From: Acanthosepion pharaonis
Taxonomy: Eukaryota; Mollusca; Cephalopoda; Sepiida; Sepiidae
Direction of reading: 5' to 3'
Assembly: GCA_903632075.3 (NCBI GenBank)
Contig: CAHIKZ030000584.1
Coordinates: 826,001 to 890,000, forward strand
DNA length: 64,000 nucleotides
Part shown: piece by piece, positions 55,376 through 64,000 of the stretch
How the letters are laid out: every line of letters starts with the position of its first letter
How positions within the stretch are numbered: the stretch's first letter is position 1
Notes under the pieces: generated by a model
The model's database searches: none
Told to the model about the DNA's origin: nothing
What the model saw: only the letters and a program-made list of their open reading frames with translations
Translations under genes and position numbers: made by a program

Positions 55376-57507
55376 AAGTAAAACAGGAATAGTTGGAAAT
55401 AAAATCTTGTATGTTAAATGCAGTTATATGATACGAAGGCGTATATCTATTGTGAGATATTTTTTATGATTATAGTCTTAAAATATAATCCTAGGAAATT
55501 CTCAGTATATTCGTCAATAATCAATTCTTTTTGTATCAATCGTTTCATTTACCATTTTATTCGTTTTTTCGCATTTATATAAGTTCCAAATAAACTTTCA
55601 CTCTATTAAATAGGCAGATTTTAGAAGAATTCTTCAGGTGACTACTTGGCATAAAAACCTGCATTTTCTTTTCTTAAAAAAAATCGGATCAAGTTTTAAG
55701 AGATGCAAGTGCAGTTGTAATGTCACGCATTATTGTAAATGCAGGAACAGTTTCTTCTCGTTTCAGTTGTGGCCGGGGCCTTGCGACTGCATCTCGAATA
55801 TTTTAGGGTCAAAGCTCAAGGAAAGAGATGAAGGAAAAAGGAAAGAAAAAAAAACTGGCTAAATGTCAACTCCGTCAAATTGCGCGCACGAATTTAATCG
55901 TTGGCGGGCTGAAAAGTAATTTCAACTTTAAATCAAACTGCTCTGGCGGGAAAAACTGGAAGGAAAAAGAGGCAAAGAAAGAGGGACAATAAATAAAAAG
56001 GAAAAAAATGGAGGAAGATGAAGATGAGGAACCCATCAGAAAGTTTGGCCTTTGTAAGCCTCTTTTAATGGATTTTCTGCAATGTGGAAGCAGGGACGAG
56101 AAGAAAGGGGGAAGGCGAAGAATTCTACATTAAATGCTTTTACGTTAATATTGCAGGCAAACTTATGACAAATAACTCCAATGACAGAAACACCGGATAT
56201 TGAGCGAAATAAGCGGTATTAAGTAAGGGTATATATTAGGGGTTTCATTTTTACGCGGATAACACCTGCCTGACAAAATTCACGTCTGGCGAAGGAATAA
56301 ATACGCCGAAAATGATCTCAGCCCGTGAATAATGTGTCAAAATGAATTCCCGGATATTTTGATGAGGGGAGTTTTCTTAGTTTCCGTGACCTTTCCGCGC
56401 TATTTTCTTTTCAGTATTTTTTTCTTACGAAAAAGGCCGAAGTATAGATCATCCTCAAAGTAGTGGGAAAACAAAAATCTGGGAGAATTATAAATTATTT
56501 TAGTATGTTTGAAGTATGAGCAAATAGTTCTTGTTAAGAATATGATCTGAGGGACTTTAATAAATGACTTTTATTTTTCAAAGATAAAAATGGCTGTAGC
56601 AGATCTGCACATTTATCACGACCGGAAAGATTTCTGAAGCAATCCTCTTCAAGCCAACATCTATGCACTATTTTCTTTGTGATAATAAAACTAAGAAATA
56701 TTATTCGTATGTCGATATGGCGAATTAACAGAGCGCTGAGATATGGTGTCTTGACTTCTCTAAGGACAATTTGTCTAAATGAAACAATCAATTGAAATGA
56801 AAATTATTTAACAATGAAGATGACTGCAACGGTATTGAGCTTCTCTATTTTTTCTCTTTTAATCTAAAGGTATGAATATGAAGTAGTGTATACCAATCGG
56901 TAAGTCATTTAAATGCTCTATGATTTAAAATTAAAAATAAAATCTACATCATATTTTCGAGAAAATCTCAATCTTTGAGCATATATAATGAATAAGCCTA
57001 AAAAATAGAAAAGACATGAAGTGAAGAAAATCTAAAGCATCAAAAGTGAATTTATTCGAAAACATGGAGACAAAAGCCAAGTAAAGAATCTATGTCCTGA
57101 ATTAAAGAAAGTTTATTTTCTGAACTATTTAAGGTTACTCACTTTACGATACACGTGAGAATAGTATAAGATTTCTCTGAGCTAAATATGTGTTTTTTGT
57201 TTTTAGAAAAGTAACAAAAATATTGATTGTTGGTTAAAAATACTGATATTTACAATCCCTAACAATTTATGACCGCAGTCTCAATATCTTTTCAGTTCTT
57301 TACATGATTTTAAGGCAAGAGACTAGGAATTGGTCTAATTTCCGTCATTGAGCTATTTCCACGACAGACATTCAAAATAAAGTAAAATATCCTCAACTCT
57401 TTATTAGTTTTATATTTGTCCTTGATTTCAAACAATTGGAAAACGTCATGAAAATATCTACAATTAATACAAGCATGACACGAAAACAATACTCTATAAA
57501 TATGCAT
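55376..57507. other. 2.1 kb repeat-poor sequence, partly CpG-retaining
   Basis: Between about 55740 and 56420 the sequence is free of simple repeats and has frequent CpG for this window (AATTGCGCGCACG, AATACGCCGAAAATG, CCTTTCCGCGC). No coding frame with a domain is present. Candidate conserved non-coding or regulatory DNA. The remainder is AT-rich and unclassified. Confidence 0.3.
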
Positions 57508-57531
57508 TATTATTATTATTATTATTATTAT
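57508..57531. repeat. (ATT)n microsatellite
   Basis: Short perfect run. Confidence 0.9.
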
Positions 57532-57767
57532 TTTGGAGAAAATTGCAATGGTGGAAAATCTACGACAAGATCAAACCAGTCTTGTTAAGTTTATTCATAC
57601 ATGAGATGTGTCCTATAAACAGGAACTTGGAAAAAATCACTCATAGAATCACTCACCAGGAAATGTTAACAACTAGCATCGTTTTAGGCTCGTGTGAAGG
57701 GCTGTTGAACTTGAACACGTGTCTTTAACATTACAATTTTTAGTCTGCTAGTGAACGACTTTGTTGT

Positions 57768-57835
57768 TATGTCGATGCTGTTCGCACAACGTTTCGGGTT
57801 ATACATTCGATAGTTTTCTTCAGGAACATAATTCT
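57768..57835 (-). other. S1-type body relic with CTGAAGA and CCGAAACGTTGT
   Basis: On minus: TTCCTGAAGAAAACTATCGA, then ATAACCCGAAACGTTGTGCG. Both halves of the S1 hammerhead-like core are present, but the sequence between does not pair as GGCC/GGCC. Confidence 0.4.
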
Positions 57836-57970
57836 TACGAGAGTCTCTTGATATTAGGAAATCATTTTATATTAAAAAGTAAACAAGCAGGTAAACCGCC
57901 GAAACATTGTAGAAGAAACAGAAATTTGACTATGAATGTTTCTGATTGTCAATTATTTAGGAAAAAAAAT

Positions 57971-57971
<1 letters not shown>

Positions 57972-58064
<93 letters not shown>
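57972..58064. repeat. (TA)n microsatellite
   Basis: One of the longest uninterrupted TA arrays here, about 90 bp. Confidence 0.95.
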
Positions 58065-58069
<5 letters not shown>

Positions 58070-58222
58070 AAAGTACAGAAGGAGTAAAGATCAACATTAC
58101 TCAATGCAAGGTAGAGCAAAATATTATTAAAATATTTTATCATAATAAATTTACAATAAAAATTTACATCGTAATACAAAAACTTTCAAGTTTCAGTACT
58201 AAGCTGCTCAGTTGATGGTAGC

Positions 58223-58224
<2 letters not shown>

Positions 58225-58276
<52 letters not shown>
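58225..58276. repeat. (TA)n-(TG)n microsatellite
   Basis: A short TA run passing into about 20 TG units. Confidence 0.95.
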
Positions 58277-58819
58277 CTCACAGGTCCTCATTATGCCGAC
58301 TGTTGGACTTGAATGTCTTGCTCCTCAACGGTCATACGCCAGAAACGCCGATTCTCAGCAACTGTTTCCTAGTTCTCAGCATCGATTTAGGCTTGTGTGA
58401 AGTCACTTCCAACTTCTTATTTACCAGTCAATATTGATCTTTCAATAAATTTAAATGAAATATCTATTTTCATCGTAGGTCTTCTTAATTTCTGCTTTTT
58501 AACGTCCTCTCGCTTTTTTTTCTTGGATCATCTCATAATCAGTAACCCTTTGCATCTTAGCGGCTTTAGCATCTTGATGGGGTTATTAATAAATACTTAT
58601 TTGCTTGGGATTATTAAGGAATAGATATGTATATATGTTGTAACATAGAAAGGGTTACTGAAAGAAGAATAAACAGAAAGGAGGTTGAAATGAAATGGTA
58701 ATTTTATGCCGTCAACAAAATGCAATACACGCCAGCGCCGTGACGTAGGTAAAACTCTGCTAGGGGTGGACTAATTATACACCATATTACAACTGTTGCA
58801 GTTTTTTGTGTATATATGT
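58277..58819. other. Unclassified sequence, possibly a decayed element 3' end
   Basis: 58290-58400 has the compact GC-richer texture of a LINE 3' region, but I could not match a conserved motif. Confidence 0.3.
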
Positions 58820-59250
58820 AACTATTGAGTTAGCCCAAATGACATGACTCACTTTATAGTCCACCAATAGAAGGTTAACCAATCAGAAGACGTAGAACAT
58901 TCAATCCGTCGTGTATAAAGGCGGCCATTTTGTCTACTCTACCGGAATGTCCAGTCCAGCTTGTCAGGCGAAGAGAAACAGAAGGACGAACTACGCTCTG
59001 CTACTTTTACCAAAATATCCACTGCTAACCTGAACAACGCTTTCCTACTGTCTTCGAAATATTCACTGCTAACCTCTGGATTCTATACTCGAAGACGACC
59101 GTCATCATTAACCCATACAATAATGTCCAGCATTTTTATAAGGATTGGAACATACCCATTAGTGTTCATAGGTACGGTATATAACAGTATAAAAATCAGA
59201 TTTTTAATAATAAAATTGAACATTTTTTTTTCATTTTATATATTAAAACA
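58820..59250 (+). promoter_or_regulatory. Promoter-like segment (CCAAT-like boxes, TATA-like box)
   Basis: CACCAATAGAAGG and TTAACCAATCAGAAG lie about 50 bases upstream of GTGTATAAAGGCGGCC (about 58912). This spacing resembles a Pol II promoter or an LTR U3/R boundary. The segment downstream (59000-59110) is C-rich with repeated TCCACTGCTAACCT and TTCACTGCTAACCT. No complete LTR ends or target duplications were confirmed and no downstream gene is visible. Confidence 0.3.
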
Positions 59251-59319
59251 TCACAGTCTTGTTCTGGAATCTATTGGGACCATTAGTACAATTTCTCTCT
59301 CCTGAATCTACCATAGATA

Positions 59320-59750
59320 GTTATAAATCTACTATTCGTTCAGGCTTTAAATATTGCTACCTCATACGACCCGGTGTTCGTTTTGTAGAGTTAGAGCTTC
59401 TTGATAAAATCCAACGAATAATCAGCAATATTAATGGTCCTGACCTGGCGCCTTATCTTCAGTCACTTTCCGAACGTCGTAATATAGGTTCTCTGTGTCT
59501 TTTCTATAAATGTTTTCTCTTCGCTATGGTACATATACTTTGTACATAGACATTGAGTACAACAATAGATTGGCAGCAAGCTCTCCTCATTTCATAGCTG
59601 AAGTTGCCAGATGTAACCGTAAGTTCTATGCTAATAGTTTCCTCCCATTGCACTCCACGCTTCTGAACATGTCATATGGCTCTATGCTTTTCAGCCAATC
59701 TTCACAAATTTAAATGCAATGTCACTCGTTATCTAATGTCTTCCTGATTA
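59320..59750 (+). pseudogene. LINE C-terminal fragment (family B)
   Basis: RSGFKYCYLIRPGVRFVELE, LLDKIQRIISNINGPDLAPY, LQSLSERRNIGSLCLFYKCF, then a frame change to RLAASSPHFIAEVARCNRKF and YANSFLPLHSTLLNMSYGS. After another shift comes FKCNVTRYLM-like text. This is the complete post-RT tail of family B with two frameshifts, followed by its 3' non-coding end. It lies in the opposite orientation to the 61.6-63.1-kb copy. Confidence 0.82.
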
Positions 59751-60119
59751 CTACTCTATATTTTACGATCTTTAAATATGCTTCTCATTTCTTTTTCAAT
59801 CTCAGTAATCCTCTCTACCTACTGTCTTGCAAGGAGCGATATGATTAAATACCGGGTGTCCAAATCGTGCAACAGTAATATTGTCCAATTATTAGTTGAA
59901 GTTGTGTCTTAAAAATGATTAAAGATATCTTACTGCATTTCTCCCAGGTTTTTATATCACTATTTGGCTCACCTTTGAGCAATAAGAATGTATAATTACA
60001 CTCAAAGCTAAACAGAAGTATCGTGAGCAATTCGATCATAAACGAAAATTATATATTCAAAATTAATTAATCACACCTAAGAATCGGAAGCTCATTGAAG
60101 GATTATAAATATAAATATA

Positions 60120-60166
<47 letters not shown>

Positions 60167-60539
60167 GAAAGAACAGTAAGATATATAATCCGGTGTTCTT
60201 ATAGATATTTTTATTTTTACAAAATAGTGCTCAATGTAAATTTACAGAGCATTAATATTATAAATTAACTTATTTTAAAATATGTTTTTTTCGCTACACA
60301 GTTCTAAACATATTTCAAAAATGGATGCAAAAAGCTTCTAATTTAATTTTGTAATTAAATTAAACACATTATTTTTTATTTCATCCTCAAGCGAGTTTTG
60401 AACTCCAAAATTCGCTTGAGGATGTCCTTTAGTAACAAGTTGCCGCAGAGATTTCACATACGATTTAATTTTCAAATCTTTTTTTCACTCTTCTTTGGAC
60501 TGTCAAAGTTGAAAATCATGTACCAAATATCATAGAGAT
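59751..60539. other. Unclassified sequence with (TA)n
   Basis: (TA)n at about 60115-60162. A short direct echo, CTCAAGCGAGTTTTGAACTC and CAAAATTCGCTTGAGGATG (about 60388-60424), forms a palindrome. Confidence 0.4.
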
Positions 60540-60720
60540 TGAGTTGGATCTTTTCTAATTGATCTCTTTAGCTTTAAGTTTAAATGATGATCCCTCTTCC
60601 TGTTGTAAACTCTTGACCCAATTTCCTCTCTATTGTTCTTACTTTTTTAAACTTATTCACTATTTTCTTGATGTTTCTTAAACAGACTTTGAATGTAGAA
60701 CTCAGAGTGTGATGTTGGTA
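60540..60720 (-). pseudogene. Possible mariner/IS630-type helix-turn-helix fragment
   Basis: On the minus strand FKVCLRNIKKIVNKFKKVRT is followed by IERKLGQEFTTGRG. This resembles the second HTH and GRP-linker pattern of IS630-superfamily transposases. The match is short and no catalytic region is visible, so this is a weak call. Confidence 0.2.
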
Positions 60721-61639
60721 CCAATACAAAAGGCTTGAATGTTTTTTTTCCTTCATTGCTCAGTTGAGAAGAGAGTGGTGCTGAGAAAAATGATTTTAAA
60801 CCGTTCTGTTTCGAGCTGATTTACTGAAAACTTTGTCAGTGATTCTTACGGGAGGTGGTGTCAAGTTGGCCTTACGTCTTATCTGAAAACCTGGCAAAAA
60901 ACGAAACTCAATTAGTTTGGTGTTTTACTTTAGATATTAAACAATTTGTGCGATGCACCATTATGCCATTACACAATTATGGCACTTTTGCTGGTGCCAC
61001 CTGTCTAATGGAAGAAATGGTGTTTAGCAAATTGAAAAATATTTCGCTTGAATTAATTTTACATTTATGATTTATAAATACGCTTATCTGTTTAGATGTG
61101 ATGAAGATTTTTGTGAATACAACTCAATCTGTATGTATGGAAATTACCTTCCATGAAGTCATGTAAATATGAACATATTACATTTAAAATGATAATATCT
61201 AATTATTAACAAACTAAAACAAAAATATAGCAACAAACTGACATGAAGGAAATTTGTATCTTTTTCTTCAATTCTATGGTCCCTCTGCACTATCTCATCT
61301 CCCAAAATAAACGTAATTAATTGGAAAATAACGATGGAATAAAGGACAGAAAGGCGATGAAATAAAGATGGCGACTGAGAACACAAATGTTTAAAAGTAT
61401 ACTGTATGACAGTTGTAAATAAAAACAGTAATAACATATGTCGGAAATTAGTAAATGTAAAATCTTAGAAAATGCATGGACAGAGAAAATGATCATTACT
61501 GAAAGCAAAATGAAGCGACCAAAAAGAAGATAAGCAAAGAGTATGTGAGACGTCATTCGCTCACGGCGATGGCGTATGTTGTAACTGTTAGTTGAATGAA
61601 AGGCAGAACTGGCGAAGCATGTTAGTTTTTTTGTTTTTT
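60721..61639. other. Unclassified sequence
   Basis: Nothing recognised. Confidence 0.3.
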
Positions 61640-63130
61640 TAATCATTTCACGCCAAGGAAGGCGGGAATGCCACAAGTGCACAGGGGATTACAGAGAATG
61701 AAATTGGGAAACTCTGTATAGGTGGGATTGAGAAAAAAGATGAACGGGATTCAAGACGACAGAAGATAGCGAGTGATGATGGATTTAAATTTTTGAAGAT
61801 TGTAGTTTTCAGGGAAGAAAGTAAACGGAAGTTAGTTCTATGGTCGGGAAGTGCAAGAAAACAAACTGATGGAGTAGAAGTGGCGCTTACATTTAACTAT
61901 TCCAACAGTAAAAGTAGAAGCACGTTTAAATTCATGCAGTCGCGGAACCAGGGAAAAAGTTCTTCACTTGCCATGAATTTTTTTTCTAATAAAGATAGAG
62001 GAGGCCACATCAAGCCTCTGAGAAAATGATTGAAGTCGAGATGCCAAGTCAGCATCGATTACATTGCAGATAATTCTTTGGATTTTGTCAAGAACCTCGA
62101 CATGAATAGCAGGATAAACAGACCAGATATGGCAACAGTATCCAATGGTATTTTTGTGAATATGTAACTTTCTGGCACGACACATTGAACCAATTTTCGT
62201 TTCATTTTATGCAGCTGTTTATTTAATGTAGTTTTTCCACATTAAGTCAGTTGAAAACGTGAGGTAAGAAGGCACAGTGAATTGTTTTCCAGTATTCGAG
62301 CAATAGCCATGTTGATGGAGGGCTGGTAAGTTTCTCTATAGTTGTTAAATGAGAACAGTTTACACTATTTCCATTATTCGGACGATTGTCCTATTCTTTA
62401 TCACCATGTTTAGCACAACGTTTCGGCCATTGTACGCTTCGTCCTTCTGCACGTGGTTGGAATGTCGAACTGAACCCTCTGTTTTGCTCACTGGGGTAGA
62501 CTGTTCTAGTTCCACGTGCCATGTCTTATGGATGTCAGTTATCTCCTGTTAATTCCCCTCTCAAATTTCTCCACCGCCTTAACCGGGTATTGAACACCCT
62601 TTGGGCAATAGCCCGAATAATGTAAATAGTGTACATTATACATCATCTCAGAAATATAGACATATACTGAGTGTAGTTTAGTTATGGAGGCATTAAAATT
62701 TAAAAGACATTTCCTTCCCTAGTTATCCACTGATTTGAGGTCCTTTTCAACAGCAGCGTTAAGGCTAACTTTGTCAACTCTGACAGATTTTCTATTTAGA
62801 CAAGTGTAAATGGTTGTGTCATCTGCATAAATGCCTATTTGGGAACGGATGGTATCAAGAAGATCATTGACGGAGACCAGTAACAGAATAGAACCTGGGA
62901 TAGGGCCGCCAAACACTTTCAAAAGCCTTGTAGATGTCTAGAATCACAGCTCAACTTCACCGTTATTATCAAGATCTTGTGATGGCCGTAAGCACGTCAA
63001 CGGTAGACCGGGCAAAGTTGAATTCGTATTGTTTTTCAGAGAGTAGGCGGCTAGAGATAAGAGGCTTAACCAGTTTTGCATTGGTTAAAACCTCGAATGT
63101 TTTGCGAAGATGGGTAGGAGAGTAACAGTT
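61640..63130 (-). pseudogene. LINE reverse transcriptase with C-terminus (family B), split by S1
   Basis: Read from 63130 on minus: HLRKTFEVLTNAKLVKPLIS, SRLLSEKQYEFNFARSTVDV, LTAIT (finger region, QYGFRxxRSTxD). Then VILDIYKAFESVW (DISKAFD). After a deletion comes GGPIPGSILLLVSVNDLLDT (G(V)PQGSxLxPxLFxLFINDL). Then IGIYADDTTIYTCLNRKS, with an intact YADD at about 62825, and KVSLNAAVEKDLKSVDN. SINE S1 (62.34-62.68 kb) interrupts here. The tail resumes as IGYCCHIWSVYPAIHVEVLD, KIQRIICNVIDADLASRLQS, FSQRLDVASSIF, and the 3' end near 61640 matches 32.5 kb. Multiple stops; dead. Confidence 0.85.
62340..62680 (-). mobile_element. SINE S1 nested in the LINE, with an extra tail unit in opposite orientation
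   Basis: On minus it has head-side GTTCAATACCCGGTTAAGGC, body TGGCACGTGGAACTAGAACA and CAGTGAGCAAAACAGAGGGT. Then comes CAATGGCCGAAACGTTGTGC and the tail GGACAATCGTCCGAATAATG. Immediately outside the head end a second S1 tail lies on plus (GCCCGAATAATGTAAATAG ... CATCTCAGAAATATAGACA, about 62610-62670). Two tails pointing outward from one locus suggest either two S1 insertions head to head or a replication/inversion product. Confidence 0.75.
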
Positions 63131-63904
63131 CGATAATTAGAGGGGTTCTCCAGATTCCGTAAAAACAGGAATTCCAAAGGAGAAATTCCAACAAACAGGA
63201 AAGCAGGAATCACTTAGAGGATATGTTCACGGAGATAAACTCCCATGCCCTGCATCCGGTAATTAATTCCTAAAAAGCAAGGTAGCGAGGAATCGAGCTA
63301 TCAGATCAGTTGATTGAAGATTTTTCGAAGAGGACCGATTTCACATGGCAGAACTTGGTACGAATATGGAGTTTAGGTGTTTTTTGTTGCGCTGATGTAG
63401 GTATATATCTTTGGTTCTTTGTAGTCATGATGTGTTATTTTGTTAAGAAAAGGCCTAGCATTGTAGTAGCAATCGATCGTCTAGTGTACATGTGCATTAA
63501 AGGCACAGGTGCAGACTGCAGCATAACGTGGCCTCGTAATTGTCCATCGGAGGCGTTTGTAGGAACAAACTTCCATACGCGACTATGAACTGCAAGAACC
63601 CCGATATTATACAACTGTTGATCAGAGCAACCTCTCAAGCCGCTACGCAAGAGTTAGGGCTCTTAACTACCAATCGGGAACAGCAACCAGAAAACTGCTA
63701 ACCTGGTACCCTCAGTATAAAGAGATGTCGCAACCATCCACACATATCACAAAAAATTATGATAGAACAACTATTTAGGCCTGAGAAAAGGAAATAGTTT
63801 TAGTTTCTAGCGTTAAACGTGTAAAACAAAAATTAAGTCGTTAATTCGTGTAAATGACAGCAGCAATCAACCTAGTCAAAATAGTAGTTTAATCAGTAGC
63901 ATCA
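63131..63904. other. Unclassified sequence
   Basis: No domain-bearing frame. May include the decayed 5' part of the preceding LINE. Confidence 0.3.
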
Positions 63905-64000
63905 AGTTCTTCATCAATGCGCCGTATACCTACGGGACGTGGGCAATCATGGTTTTCCTCAACTTGCTATTCTGCGAAGCACTTACCATTATTTGTATTT
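63905..64000 (-). pseudogene. LINE 3' terminus (family A), continues beyond the window
   Basis: On minus GAGGAAAACCATGATTGCCC, ACGTCCCGTAGGTATACGGC and GATGAAGAAC correspond to the conserved 3' end also seen at 5.25 kb and 9.75 kb. The rest of the copy would lie to the right of the window edge. Confidence 0.5.

Overview
This looks like a non-coding, transposon-saturated stretch of a large AT-rich animal genome. I found no intact host gene, no convincing host exon and no sign of prokaryotic organisation. The mixture seen is degraded LINE reverse transcriptases of several families, Tc1-like transposases, a Penelope-like element (PLE) with a GIY-YIG endonuclease, a solo-LTR-like insertion, tRNA-derived and 5S-derived SINEs, and about 25 long (TA)n or compound dinucleotide arrays. 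This suits a lophotrochozoan, most likely a mollusc and perhaps a cephalopod. That assignment is inference from repeat style, not from a diagnostic gene.

Layout. 0-6 kb: a foldback-type inverted repeat, LINE scraps, a ten-copy 102-bp satellite and two copies of a dispersed repeat called R2 here. 6-16 kb: a CpG-bearing unique stretch, a LINE tail, a T/G-rich block, a dimeric tRNA-SINE with perfect target duplications, and a 107-bp satellite. 16-19 kb: two LINE fragments cut off at (TA)n arrays and a hammerhead-ribozyme-like motif. 24-31 kb: two dead Tc1-like transposases and a cluster of LINE C-terminal fragments. 32-36 kb: SINE S1 with a nested LINE tail, and two longer R2 copies. 37-44.6 kb is the richest part: a LINE split by a 5S-derived SINE with a perfect 13-bp duplication, a tRNA-SINE with a perfect 14-bp duplication, then a PLE flanked by long inverted arms. 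Each arm can fold as an extended hammerhead ribozyme, and one is broken by a 1,580-bp LTR-like insertion. 45-54 kb: compound microsatellites, a second and older 5S-derived copy, and a 1.65-kb minisatellite with higher-order structure. 55-64 kb: mostly unique sequence, then two LINE tails of one family in opposite orientations, one carrying a nested S1.

The main theme is self-cleaving-ribozyme-like sequence. The core CUGANGA - stem II - GAAA recurs in at least three settings: the PLE arms, an isolated element at 17.6 kb, and SINE S1. In S1 the predicted cleavage point falls at the start of the tail unit that is tandemly amplified into satellites elsewhere in the window. Hammerheads are known in Penelope-like elements and retrozymes; the link to this SINE and its satellites is my inference. 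Family labels A-D for LINEs and S1/R2 for repeats are local names.
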